A DNA stretch of 37,728 nt from NCBI RefSeq assembly GCF_000003605.2, contig NW_003152675.1:1-37728 (forward strand), given 5' to 3'. The position numbers and the translations under genes were made by a program. The notes below the pieces were generated by a model that did no database searches, was not told where the DNA came from, and worked only from the letters and a program-made list of their open reading frames with translations. Source of the stretch: Saccoglossus kowalevskii. Taxonomy: Eukaryota; Hemichordata; Enteropneusta; Harrimaniidae. Each line of letters begins with the position of its first letter. Within the stretch, counting starts at the first letter, position 1. Shown piece by piece: positions 12,141 to 24,620 of this stretch.

Positions 12141-12760
12141 ACTATCAGAGGGTGTGTGTTTGCACTGTAGAATCACAACTTGTCTTGCATGTATTATCAG
12201 AGGGTGTGTGTTTGCACTGTAGAATCACAACTCATCTTGCATGTATTATCAGAGGGTGTGTGTTTGCATTGTAGAATCACAACTCATCTTGCATGTATTA
12301 TCAGAGGGTGTGTGTTTGCACTGTAGAATCACAACTCATCTTGCATGTACTATCAGAGGGTGTGTGTTTGCACTGTAGAATCACAACTTGTCTTGCATGT
12401 ATTATCAGAGGGTGTGTGTTTGAACTGTAGAATCACAACTCATCTTGCATGTATTATCAGAGGGTGTGTGTTTGCACTGTAGAATCACAGCTCATCTTAC
12501 ATGTATTATCAGAGGGTGTGTTGTTGCACTGTAGAATCACAACTCATCTTGCATGTATTATCAGAGGGTGTGTGTGTTTGCACTGTAGAATCACAACTCA
12601 TCTTGCATGTATTATCAGAGGGTGTGTGTGTTTGCACTGTAGAATCACAACTCATCTTGCATGTATTATCAGAGGGTGTGTGTTTGCACTGTAGAATCAC
12701 AACTCATCTTGCATGGATTATCAGAGGGTGTGTGTGTTTGCACTGTAGAATCACAACTCA
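12141..12760. repeat. 5.1 kb higher-order block epsilon, copy 1
   Basis: Ordered markers: ACTATC/CTTGTC pairs, GCATTG (12267), TTTGAACTG (TGAACT at 12421), ACAGCTC (near 12487) and GTGTGTTGTTGCAC (near 12515). The last two are found in only three places in the window. The next copies lie at exactly +5,097 (TGAACT 17518) and +10,194 (22615). Copies 1 and 3 share the longer left part, including GCATTG (12267/22461). Confidence 0.88.
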
Positions 12761-15540
12761 TCTTGCATGTATTATCAGAGGGTGTGTGTTTGCACTATAG
12801 AATCACAACTTGTCTTGCATGTATTATCAGAGGGTGTGTGTTTGCACTGTAGAATCACAACTCATCTTGCATGTATTATCAGAGGGTGTGTGTTTGCACT
12901 GTAGAATCACAACTCATCTTGCATGTATTATCAGAGGGTGTGTGTGTTTGCACTATAGAATCACAACTCATCTTGCATGTACTATCAGAGGGTGTGTGTT
13001 TGCACTGTAGAATCACAACTCATCTTGCATGTATTATCAGAAGGTGTGTGTTTGCACTGTAGAATCACAACTCATCTTGCATGTACTATCAGAGGATGTG
13101 TGTGTTTGCACTGTAGAATCACAACTCATCTTGCATGTACTATCATAGGGTGTGTGTTTGCACTGTATAATCACAACTCATCTTGCATGTATTATCAGAG
13201 GGTGTGTGTGTTTGCACTGTAGAATCACAACTCATCTTGCATGTATTATCAGAGGGTGTGTGTTTGCACTGTAGAATCACAACTCATCTTGCATGTATTA
13301 TCAGAGGGTGTGTGTTTGCACTGTAGAATCACAACTCATCTTGCATGTATTATCAGAGGGTGTGTGTTTGCACTGTAGAATCACAACTCATTTTGCATGT
13401 ACTATCAGAGGGTGTGTGTTTGCACTGTAGAATCACAACTCATCTTGCATGTATTATCAGAAGGTGTGTGTTTGCACTGTAGAATCACAACTCATCTTGC
13501 ATGTATTATCAGAGGGTGTGTGTGTTTGCACTGTAGAATCACAACTCATCTTGCATGTACTATCATAGGGTGTGTGTTTGCACTGTAGAATCACAACTCA
13601 TCTTGCATGTATTATCAGAGGGTGTGTGTGTTTGCACTGTAGAATCACAACTCAACTTGCATGTACTATCAGAGGGTGTGTGTTTGCACTATAGAATCAC
13701 AACTTGTCTTGCATGTATTATCAGAGGGTGTGTGTTTGCACTGTAGAATCACAACTCATCTTGCATGTATTATCAGAGGGTGTGTGTTTGCACTGTAGAA
13801 TCACAACTCATCTTGCATGTATTATCAGAGGGTGTGTGTTTGCACTGTAGAATCACAACTCATCTTGCATGTACTATCAGAGGGTGTGTGTTTGCACTGT
13901 AGAATCACAACTCATCTTGCATGTATTATCAGAAGGTGTGTGTTTGCACTGTAGAATCACAACTCATCTTGCATGTATTATCAGAGGGTGTGTGTGTTTG
14001 CACTGTAGAATCACAACTCATCTTGCATGTATTATCAGAGGGTGTGTGTTTGCACTGTAGAATCACAACTCATCTTGCATGTATTATCAGAGGGAGTGTG
14101 TGTTTGCACTGCAGAATCACAACTCATCTTGCATGTATTATCAGAGGGTGTGTGTTTGCACTGTAGAATCACAACTCATCTTGCATGTATTATCAGAGGG
14201 TGTGTGTTTGCACTGTAGAATCACAACTCATCTTGCATGTATTATCAGAGGGTGTGTGTTTGCACTGTATAATCACAACTCATCTTGCATGTATTATCAG
14301 AGGGTGTGTGTTTGCACTGTAGAATCACAACTCATCTTGAATGTATTATCAGAGGGTGTGTGTTTGCACTGTAGAATCACAACTCATCTGGCATGTATTA
14401 TCAGAGGGTGTGTGTTTGCACTGTAGAATCACAACTCATCTTGCATGTATTATCAGAGGGTGTGTGTTTGCACTGTAGAATCACAACATCTTGCATGTAT
14501 TATCAGAGGGTGTGTGTTTGCATTGTAGAATCACAACTCATCTTGCATGTATTATCAGAGGGTGTGTGTGTTTGCCCTGTAGAATCACAACTCATCTTGC
14601 ATGTATTATCAGAGGGTGTGTGTTTGCACTGTAGAATCACAACTTGTCTTGCATGTATTATCAGAGGGTGTGTGTTTGAACTGTAGAATCACAACTCATC
14701 TTGCATGTATTATCAGAGGGTGTGTGTTTGCACTGTAGAATCACAACTCATCTTGCATGTATTATCAGAGGGTGTGTGTTTGCACTGTAGAATCACAACT
14801 CATCTTGCATGTACTATCAGAGGGTGTGTGTGTTTGCACTGTAGAATCACAACTCATCTTGCATGTATTATCAGAGGGTGTGTGTTTGCACTGTAGAATC
14901 ACAACTCATCTTGCATGTATTATCAGAGGGTGTGTGTGTTTGCACTGTAGAATCACAACTCATCTTGCATGTATTATCAGAGGGTGTGTGTTTGCACTGT
15001 AGAATCACAACTCATCTTGCATGTATTATCAGAGGGTGTGTGTTTGCACTGTAGAATCACAACTTGTCTTGCATGTATTATCAGAGGGTGTGTGTTTGCA
15101 CTGTATAATCACAACTCATCTTGCATGTATTATCAGAGGGTGTGTGTTTGCACTGTAGAATCACAACTCATCTTGCATGTATTATCAGAGGGTGTGTGTT
15201 TGCACTGTAGAATCACAACTCATCTTGCATGTACTATCAGAGGGTGTGTGTTTGCACTGTAGAATCACAACTTGTCTTGCATGTATTATCAGAGGGTGTG
15301 TGTTTGCACTGTAGAATCACAACTCATCTTGCATGTATTATCAGAGGGTGTGTGTTTGCATTGTAGAATCACAACTCATCTTGCATGTATTATCAGAGGG
15401 TGTGTGTTTGCACTGTAGAATCACAACTCATCTTGCATGTACTATCAGAGGGTGTGTGTTTGCACTGTAGAATAACAACTTGTCTTGCATGTATTATCAG
15501 AGGGTGTGTGTTTGAACTGTAGAATCACAACTCATCTTGC

Positions 15541-16010
15541 ATGTATTATCAGAGGGTGTGTGTTTGCACTGTAGAATCACAACTCATCTTGCATGTATTA
15601 TCAGAGGGTGTGTGTGTTTGCACTGTAGAATCACAACTCATCTTGCATGTATTATCAGAAGGTGTGTGTGTTTGCACTGTAGAATCACAACTCATCTTGC
15701 ATGTATTATCAGAGGGTGTGTGTGTTTGCACTGTAGAATCACAACTCATCTTGCATGTATTATCAGAGGGTGTGTGTTTGCACTGTAGAATCACAACTCA
15801 TCTTGCATGTATTATCAGAGGGTGTGTGTGTTTGCACTGTAGAATCACAACTCATCTTGCATGTATTATCAGAGGGTGTGTGTGTTTGCACTGTAGAATC
15901 ACAACTCATCTTGCATGTATTATCAGAGGGTGTGTGTGTTTGCACTGTAGAATCACAACTCATCTTGCATGTATTATCAGAGGGTGTGTGTTTGCACTGT
16001 AGAATCACAA
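15541..16010. repeat. 214 bp tandem duplication rich in 54 bp units
   Basis: Two successive groups of one 52 bp and three 54 bp units repeat with a 214 bp step (15541 to 15755, with a third partial step at 15969). These runs keep one reading frame across several units and so give 153 aa forward and 81 aa reverse open frames. That is a by-product of unit length. Confidence 0.75.
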
Positions 16011-16180
16011 CTCATCTTGCATGTATTATCAGAGGGTGTGTGTTTGCACTGTAGAATCACAACTCATCTTGCATGTATTATCAGAGGGTGTGTGTGTTTG
16101 CACTGTAGAATCACAACTCATCTTGCATGTATTATCAGAAGGTGTGTGTGTTTGCACTGTAGAATCACAACTCATCTTGC

Positions 16181-16532
16181 ATGTATTATCAGAGGGTGTG
16201 TGTTTGCACTGTAGAATCACAACTCATCTTGCATGTATTATCAGAGGGTGTGTGTGTTTGCACTGTAGAATCACAACTCATCTTGCATGTATTATCAGAG
16301 GGTGTGTGTTTGCACTGTAGAATCACAACTCATCTTGCATGTATTATCAGAGGGTGTGTGTGTTTGCACTGTAGAATCACTACTCATCTTGCATGTATTA
16401 TCAGAGGGTGTGTGTGTTTGCACTGTAGAATCACAACTCATCTTGCATGTATTATCAGAGGGTGTGTGTTTGCACTGTAGAATCACAACTCATCTTGCAT
16501 GTATTATCAGAGGGTGTGTGTTTGCACTGTAG
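16181..16532. repeat. Duplicated block, partner at 20069-20420
   Basis: The 52/54 bp order and the CACTACTC variant (near 16379) recur at +3,888 bp (near 20267). Both sides match for about 350 bp. The same variant in a comparable context also appears near 21582, in the third 5.1 kb copy. Confidence 0.75.
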
Positions 16533-16763
16533 AATCACAACTCATCTTGCATGTATTATCAGAGGGTGTGTGTGTTTGCACTGTAGAATCACAACTCATC
16601 TTGCATGTATTATCAGAGGGTGTGTGTTTGCACTGTAGAATCACAACTCATCTTGCATGTATTATCAGAGTGTGTGTGTTTGCACTGTTGAATCACAACT
16701 CATCTTGCATGTATTATCAGAGGGTGTGTGTGTTTGCAACTGTAGAATCACAACTCGTCTTGC

Positions 16764-17797
16764 ATGTATTATCAGAGGGTGTGTGTTTGCACTGTAGAAT
16801 CACAACTCATCTTGCATGTATTATCAGAGGGTGTGTGTTTGCACTGTAGAATCACAACTCATCTTGCATGTATTATCAGAGGGTGTGTGTGTTTGCACTG
16901 TAGAATCACAACTCATCTTGCATGTATTATCAGAGGGTGTGTGTTTGCACTGTAGAATCACAACTTGTCTTGCATGTATTATCAGAGGGTGTGTGTTTGC
17001 ACTGTAGAATCACAACTCATCTTGCATGTATTATCAGAGGGTGTGTGTTTGCACTGTAGAATCACAACTCATCTTGCATGTATTATCAGAGGGTGTGTGT
17101 TTGCACTGTAGAATCACAACTCATCTTGCATGTACTATCAGAGGGTGTGTGTTTGCACTGTAGAATCACAACTTGTCTTGCATGTATTATCAGAGGGTGT
17201 GTGTTTGCACTGTAGAATCACAACTCATCTTGCATGTATTATCAGAGGGTGTGTGTTTGCACTGTAGAATCACAACTCATCTTGCATGTATTATCAGAGG
17301 GTGTGTGTTTGCACTGTAGAATCACAACTCATCTAGCATGTACTATCAGAGGGTGTGTGTTTGCACTGTAGAATCACAACTTGTCTTGCATGTATTATCA
17401 GAGGGTGTGTGTTTGCACTGTAGAATCACAACTCATCTTGCATGTACTATCAGAGGGTGTGTGTTTGCACTGTAGAATCACAACTTGTCTTGCATGTATT
17501 ATCAGAGGGTGTGTGTTTGAACTGTAGAATCACAACTCATCTTGCATGTATTATCAGAGGGTGTGTGTTTGCACTGTAGAATCACAGCTCATCTTGCATG
17601 TATTATCAGAGGGTGTGTTGTTGCACTGTAGAATCACAACTCATCTTGCATGTATTATCAGAAGGTGTGTGTGTTTGCACTGTAGAATCACAACTCATCT
17701 TGCATGTATTATCAGAGGGTGTGTGTGTTTGCACTGTAGAATCACAACTCATCTTGCATGTATTATCAGAGGGTGTGTGTTTGCACTGTAAAATCAC
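16764..17797. repeat. 5.1 kb higher-order block epsilon, copy 2
   Basis: From 16764 it aligns with 21965 onward at offset 5,201. After about 17240 the offset becomes 5,097, which means copy 2 has two 52 bp units more than copy 3. It contains the TGAACT (17518), ACAGCTC and GTGTGTTGTTGCAC (near 17612) markers. It lacks the GCATTG marker shared by copies 1 and 3, and has a private TCTAGCATG (near 17333). Confidence 0.85.
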
Positions 17798-18500
17798 AAC
17801 TCATCTTGCATGTATTATCAGAAGGTGTGTGTGTTTGCACTGTACAATCACAACTCATCTTGCATGTATTATCAGAGGGGTGTGTGTTTGCACTGCAGAA
17901 TCACAACTCATCTTGCATGTATTATCAGAGGGTGTGTGTTTGCACTGTAGAATCACAACTCATCTTGCATGTATTATCAGAGGGTGTGTGTGTTTGCACT
18001 GTAGAATCACAACTCATCTTGCATGTATTATCAGAGGGTGTGTGTTTGCACTGTAGAATCACAACTCATCTTGCATGTACTATCAGAGGGTGTGTGTTTG
18101 CACTGTAGAATCACAACTTGTCTTGCATGTATTATCAGAGGGTGTGTGTTTGCACTGTAGAATCACAACTCATCTTGCATGTATTATCAGAGGGTGTGTG
18201 TTTGCACTGTAGAATCACAACTCATCTTGCATGTATTATCAGAGGGTGTGTGTTTGCACTGTAGAATCACAACTCATCTTGCATGTATTATCAGAGGGTG
18301 TGTGTGTTTGCACTGTAGAATCACAACTCATCTTGCATGTATTATCAGAGGGTGTGTGTTTGCACTGTAGAATCACAACTCATCTTGCATGTATTATCAG
18401 AGGGTGTGTGTTTGCACTGTAGAATCACAACTCATCTTGCATGTATTATCAGAGGGTGTGTGTTTGCACTGTAGAATCACAACTCATCTTGCATGTATTA

Positions 18501-18720
18501 TCAGAGTGTGTGTGTGTTTGCACTGTAGAATCACAACTCATCTTGCATGTATTATCAGAGGGTGTGTGTTTGCACTGTAGAATCACAACATCTTGCATGT
18601 ACTATCAGAGGGTGTGTGTTTGCACTGTAGAATCACAACTCATCCTGCATGTATTATCAGAGGGTGTGTGTGTTTGCACTGTAGAATCACAACTCATCTT
18701 GCATGTACTATCAGAGGGTG
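18501..18720. repeat. Higher-order block gamma, copy 2
   Basis: TCAGAGTGTG (18501), AACATC (18587) and CATCCTGCATG (18641) are at the same spacing as in copy 1 (offset 14,250). The surrounding units from about 18231 also match 3981 onward at the same offset. Here the block leads directly into the 576 bp higher-order repeat. Confidence 0.9.
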
Positions 18721-19736
18721 TGTGTTTGCACTGTAGAATCACAACTCATCTTGCATGTACTATCAGAGGGTGTGTGTTTGCACTGTAGAATCACAACTCA
18801 TCTTGCATGTATTATCAGAGGGAGTGTGTGTTTGCACTGCAGAATCACAACTCATCTTGCATGTACTATCAGAGGGTGTGTGTTTGCACTGTAGAATCAC
18901 AACTCATCTTGCATGTATTATCAGAGGGTGTGTGTTTGCACTGTAGAATCACAACTCATCTTGCATGTATTATCAGAGGGTGTGTGTTTGCACTGTAGAA
19001 TCACAACTCATCTTGAATGTACTATCAGAGGGTGTGTGTTTGCACTGTAGAATCACAACTCATCTGGCATGTATTATCAGAGGGTGTGTGTTTGCACTGT
19101 AGAATCACAACTCATCTTGCATGTATTATCAGAGGGTGTGTGTTTGCACTGTAGAATCACAACATCTTGCATGTACTATCAGAGGGTGTGTGTTTGCACT
19201 GTAGAATCACAACTCATCTTGCATGTATTATCAGAGGGTGTGTGTGTTTGCACTGTAGAATCACAACTCATCTTGCATGTACTATCAGAGGGTGTGTGTG
19301 TTTGCACTGTAGAATCACAACTCATCTTGCATGTACTATCAGAGGGTGTGTGTTTGCACTGTAGAATCACAACTCATCTTGCATGTATTATCAGAGGGAG
19401 TGTGTGTTTGCACTGCAGAATCACAACTCATCTTGCATGTACTATCAGAGGGTGTGTGTTTGCACTGTAGAATCACAACTCATCTTGCATGTATTATCAG
19501 AGGGTGTGTGTTTGCACTGTAGAATCACAACTCATCTTGCATGTATTATCAGAGGGTGTGTGTTTGCACTGTAGAATCACAACTCATCTTGCATGTACTA
19601 TCAGAGGGTGTGTGTTTCCACTGTAGAATCACAACTCATCTGGCATGTATTATCAAAGGGTGTGTGTTTGCACTGTAGAATCACAACTCATCTTGCATGT
19701 ATTATCAGAGGGTGTGTGTTTGCACTGTAGAATCAC
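18587..19736. repeat. Tandem pair of an 11-unit (~576 bp) higher-order repeat
   Basis: Two consecutive copies, about 18587-19160 and 19161-19736. Markers and offsets are AACATC (18587/19161, 574 bp), GGGAG followed by a CTGCAG unit (18820/19396, 576 bp) and CATCTGGCATG (19061/19637, 576 bp). The 2 bp change reflects one 52 to 54 bp switch. CTTGAATG (near 19012) occurs only in the first copy. The whole pair recurs at +4,618 bp (23205 and 23779) and at +15,117 bp (33704 and 34278). Confidence 0.9.
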
Positions 19737-19880
19737 AACTCATCTTGCATGTATTATCAGAGGGTGTGTGTGTTTGCACTGTAGAATCACAACTCGTCTT
19801 GCATGTATTATAAGATGGTGTGTGTGTTTGCACTGTAGAATTACAACTCATCTTGCATGTATTATCAGAGGCTGTGTGTT
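19636..19880. repeat. Higher-order block delta, copy 3
   Basis: CATCTGGCATG (19637), CTCGTC with TATTATAAG (19806) and AGAGGCTGTG (near 19867) match 5390-5640 at offset 14,246. Private changes include TAAGATGGTG and AATTACAAC. Confidence 0.85.
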
Positions 19881-20068
19881 TGCACTGTAGAATCACAACT
19901 CATCTTGCATGTATTATCAGAGGGTGTGTGTTTGCACTGTAGAATCACAACTCATCTTGCATGTATTATCAGAGGGTGTGTGTGTTTGCACTGTATAATC
20001 ACAACTCATCTTGCATGTATTATCAGAGGGTGTGTGTGTTTGCACTGTAAAATCACAACTCATCTTGC

Positions 20069-20420
20069 ATGTATTATCAGAGGGTGTGTGTTTGCACTGT
20101 AGAATCACAACTCATCTTGCATGTATTATCAGAGGGTGTGTGTGTTTGCACTGTAGAATCACAACTCATCTTGCATGTATTATCAGAGGGTGTGTGTTTG
20201 CACTGTAGAATCACAACTCATCTTGCATGTATTATCAGAGGGTGTGTGTGTTTGCACTGTAGAATCACTACTCATCTTGCATGTATTATCAGAGGGTGTG
20301 TGTGTTTGCACTGTAGAATCACAACTCATCTTGCATGTATTATCAGAGGGTGTGTGTTTGCACTGTAGAATCACAACTCATCTTGCATGTATTATCAGAG
20401 GGTGTGTGTTTGCACTGTAG
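20069..20420. repeat. Duplicated block, partner at 16181-16532
   Basis: Repeats the 16181-16532 order of 52 and 54 bp units at +3,888 bp, including the CACTACTC unit. It lies directly before the first diverged island. Confidence 0.75.
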
Positions 20421-20469
20421 AATCACAACTCATCTTGCATGTATTATCAGAGGGTGTGTGTTTGCACTG

Positions 20470-21345
20470 TAGAATCACACATCTTATCTCACATGTAATC
20501 TCAGAGTGTGTGTGTTTTGCACTGTAGAATCACAACTCATCTTGCATGTACTATCATAGGGTGTGTGTTTGCACTGTAGAATCACAACTCATCTTGCATG
20601 TATTATCAGAGGGTGTGTGTTTGCACTGTAGAATCACAACTTATCTTGCATGTATTATCAGAGGGTGTGTGTGTGCACTGTAGAATCTCAACTCTTATTG
20701 CATGTATTATCAGAGGGTGTGTGTGTGCACTGTAGAATCTCAAATCATCTTGCATGTATTATCAGAGGGTGTGTGTTTGCACTGTAGAATCACAACTCAT
20801 CTTGCATGTATTATCAGAGGGTGTGTGTGTTTGCACTGTAGAATCACAACTCATCTTGCATGTATTATCAGAGGGTGTGTGTTTGCACTGTAGAATCACA
20901 ACTCATCTTGCATGTATTATCAGAAGGTGTGTGTTTGCACTGTAGAATCACAACTCATCTTGCATGTATTATCAGAGGGTGTGTGTTTGCACTGTAGAAT
21001 CACAACTCATCTTGCATGTATTATCAGAGGGTGTGTGTTGCACTGTAGAATCACAACTCATATCGCATGTATTATCAGAGGGTGTGTGTGTGCGCTGTAG
21101 AATCTCACATCATGTATCGCGTATTATCAGAGAGGGGTGTGTGTTTGCACAGTACAATCACAAATCATCTTGCACGTATTATCAGAGGGGTGTGTGTTTG
21201 CACTTTAGAATCACAACTCATATTGTACGTATTATCAGAGGGTGTGTGTTTGCACTGTATAATCACAACTCATATTGCACGTATTATCAGAGGGTGTGTG
21301 TTTGCACTGTAGAATCACAAATCATCTTGCACATATTATCAGAGG
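20470..21345. repeat. Diverged island 1 inside the array
   Basis: The period persists, but units carry many private changes. 20471-20517 reads ACACATCTTATCTCACATG with GTGTTTTGC. 20660-20750 has two units with GTGTGTGCACTG and AATCTCAA. A run of near-canonical units (20755-21030) intervenes. 21035-21345 then has TATCGCATG, GCGCTGTAG, ATGTATCGCG, ACAGTACAATC, TTGCACG and TTGTACG forms and extra G in the AGGG tract. The island interrupts an otherwise homogenised array and probably marks an old boundary between separately amplified domains. Confidence 0.85.
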
Positions 21346-21436
21346 GTGTGTGTTTGCACTGTAGAATCACAACTCATCTTGCATGTATTATCAGAGGGTG
21401 TGTGTGTTTGCACTGTAGAATCACAACTCATCTTGC

Positions 21437-22894
21437 ATGTATTATCATAGGGTGTGTGTTTGCACTGTAGAATCACAACTCATCTTGCATGTATTATCAG
21501 AGGGTGTGTGTGTTTGCACTGTAGAATCACAACTCATCTTGCATGTACTATCAGAGGGTGTGTGTGTTTGCACTGTAGAATCACTACTCATCTTGCATGT
21601 ATTATCAGAGGATGTGTGTGTTTGCACTGTAGAATCACAACTCATCTTGCATGTATTATCAGAGGGTGTGTGTTTGCACTGTAGAATCACAACTCATCTT
21701 GCATGTATTATCAGAGGGTGTGTGTTTGCACTGTTGAATCACAACTCATCTTGCATGTATTATCAGAGGGTGTGTGTGTTTGCACTGTAAAATCACAACT
21801 CATCTTGCATGTATTATCAGAGGGTGTGTGTTTGCACTGTAAAATCACAACTTGTCTTGCATGTATTATCAGAGGGTGTGTGTTTGCACTGTAGAATCAC
21901 AACTCATCTTGCATGTATTATCAGAGGGTGTGTGTTTGCACTGTAGAATCACAACTCATCTTGCATGTATTATCAGAGGGTGTGTGTTTGCACTGTAGAA
22001 TCACAACTCATCTTGCATGTATTATCAGAGGGTGTGTGTTTGCACTGTAGAATCACAACTCATCTTGCATGTATTATCAGAGGGTGTGTGTGTTTGCACT
22101 GTAGAATCACAACTCATCTTGCATGTATTATCAGAGGGTGTGTGTTTGCACTGTAGAATCACAACTTGTCTTGCATGTATTATCAGAGGGTGTGTGTTTG
22201 CACTGTAGAATCACAACTCATCTTGCATGTATTATCAGAGGGTGTGTGTTTGCACTGTAGAATCACAACTCATCTTGCATGTATTATCAGAGGGTGTGTG
22301 TTTGCACTGTAGAATCACAACTCATCTTGCATGTACTATCAGAGGGTGTGTGTTTGCACTGTAGAATCACAACTTGTCTTGCATGTATTATCAGAGGGTG
22401 TGTGTTTGCACTGTAGAATCACAACTCATCTTGCATGTATTATCAGAGGGTGTGTGTTTGCATTGTAGAATCACAACTCATCTTGCATGTATTATCAGAG
22501 GGTGTGTGTTTGCACTGTAGAATCACAACTCATCTTGCATGTACTATCAGAGGGTGTGTGTTTGCACTGTAGAATCACAACTTGTCTTGCATGTATTATC
22601 AGAGGGTGTGTGTTTGAACTGTAGAATCACAACTCATCTTGCATGTATTATCAGAGGGTGTGTGTTTGCACTGTAGAATCACAGCTCATCTTGCATGTAT
22701 TATCAGAGGGTGTGTTGTTGCACTGTAGAATCACAACTCATCTTGCATGTATTATCAGAAGGTGTGTGTGTTTGCACTGTAGAATCACAACTCATCTTGC
22801 ATGTATTATCAGAGGGTGTGTGTGTTTGCACTGTATAATCACAACTCATCTTGCATGTATTGTCAGAGGGTGTGTGTTTGCACTGTAGAATCAC
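21437..22894. repeat. 5.1 kb higher-order block epsilon, copy 3
   Basis: This segment follows island 1 and parallels about 16.3-17.8 kb. It has a CACTACTC unit (near 21582), CTGTTGAATC (21731, compare 16685), the 21965-22208 unit order (offset 5,201), GCATTG (22461), TGAACT (22615), ACAGCTC and GTGTGTTGTTGCAC (near 22709). One TATTGTCAG unit (near 22859) is private. Confidence 0.85.
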
Positions 22895-23204
22895 AACTCA
22901 TCTTGCATGTATTATCAGAGTGTGTGTGTTTGCACTGTAGAATCACAACTCATCTTGCATGTATTATCAGAGGGTGTGTGTTTGCACTGTAGAATCACAA
23001 CTCATCTTGCATGTATTATCAGAGGGTGTGTGTTTGCAAAGTAGAATCACAACTCATCTTGCATGTATTATCAGAGGGTGTGTGTTTGCACTGTAGAATC
23101 ACAACATCTTGCATGTACTATCAGAGGGTGTGTGTTTGCACTGTAGAATCACAACTCATCTTGCATGTATTATCAGAGGGTGTGTGTTTGCACTGTAGAA
23201 TCAC

Positions 23205-24470
23205 AACATCTTGCATGTACTATCAGAGGGTGTGTGTTTGCACTGTAGAATCACAACTCATCCTGCATGTATTATCAGAGGGTGTGTGTGTTTGCACTGT
23301 AGAATCACAACTCATCTTGCATGTACTATCAGAGGGTGTGTGTTTGCACTGTAGAATCACAACTCATCTTGCATGTACTATCAGAGGGTGTGTGTTTGCA
23401 CTGTAGAATCACAACTCATCTTGCATGTATTATCAGAGGGAGTGTGTGTTTGCACTGCAGAATCACAACTCATCTTGCATGTACTATCAGAGGGTGTGTG
23501 TTTGCACTGTAGAATCACAACTCATCTTGCATGTATTATCAGAGGGTGTGTGTTTGCACTGTAGAATCACAACTCATCTTGCATGTATTATCAGAGGGTG
23601 TGTGTTTGCACTGTAGAATCACAACTCATCTTGAATGTACTATCAGAGGGTGTGTGTTTGCACTGTAGAATCACAACTCATCTGGCATGTATTATCAGAG
23701 GGTGTGTGTTTGCACTGTAGAATCACAACTCATCTTGCATGTATTATCAGAGGGTGTGTGTTTGCACTGTAGAATCACAACATCTTGCATGTACTATCAG
23801 AGGGTGTGTGTTTGCACTGTAGAATCACAACTCATCTTGCATGTATTATCAGAGGGTGTGTGTGTTTGCACTGTAGAATCACAACTCATCTTGCATGTAC
23901 TATCAGAGGGTGTGTGTGTTTGCACTGTAGAATCACAACTCATCTTGCATGTACTATCAGAGGGTGTGTGTTTGCACTGTAGAATCACAACTCATCTTGC
24001 ATGTATTATCAGAGGGAGTGTGTGTTTGCACTGCAGAATCACAACTCATCTTGCATGTATTATCAGAGGGTGTGTGTTTGCACTGTATAATCACAACTCA
24101 TCTTGCATGTATTATCAGAGGGTGTGTGTTTGCACTGTAGAATCACAACTCATCTTGCATGTACTGTCAGAGGGTGTGTGTTTGCACTGTAGAATCACAA
24201 CTCATCTTGCATGTATTATCAGAGGGAGTGTGTGTTTGCACTGCAGAATCACAACTCATCTTGCATGTACTATCAAAGGGTGTGTGTTTGCACTGTAGAA
24301 TCACAACTCATCTTGCATGTATTATCAGAGGGTGTGTGTTTGCACTGTAGAATCACAACTCATCTTGCATGTATTATCAGAGGGTGTGTGTTTGCACTGT
24401 AGAATCACAACTCATCTTGAATGTACTATCAAAGGGTGTGTGTTTGCACTGTAGAATCACTACTCATCTG
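23205..24470. repeat. ~576 bp higher-order repeat, second pair, with extra insertion
   Basis: AACATC at 23205 and 23779 and GGGAG at 23438 and 24014 match the 18587-19736 pair at exactly +4,618 bp. Soon after 24014 the order departs: another GGGAG unit appears at 24224 (210 bp on). It is then followed by TCTTGA (24415) and CATCTGG (24465) at the spacings of the first sub-copy (191 and 241 bp from GGGAG, as at 18820). A further partial copy of the 11-unit repeat is therefore joined here, just before diverged island 2. Confidence 0.82.
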
Positions 24471-24620
24471 GCATGTATTATCTAGGGTGTGTGTTTGCAC
24501 TGCAGAAATCACAACTCATCTTGCATGAATTATCAGAGGGTGTGTGTGTGCTCTGTAGAATCACACCTCATATCACATATACTATCATAGAGTGTGTGTG
24601 TTTGCACTGTAGAATCACAA
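24440..24620. repeat. Diverged island 2 inside the array
   Basis: Units carry ATTATCTAGGG (a deletion), CTGCAGAAATC, TTGCATGAATT, GTGTGCTCTGTAG and CACACCTCATATCACATATAC. The CATATCACATATAC stretch resembles the CATCACATATGTAC of the decayed first unit of the array (127-138), and the short GTGTGTGTGC tract resembles island 1. Canonical units resume at about 24600. Confidence 0.8.

Noticed and set aside
20470-21345. A transposon insertion in island 1
   Set aside because: The 52 bp period and the landmarks continue through the island. No terminal repeats, target duplication or unrelated sequence is visible; it is diverged repeat.
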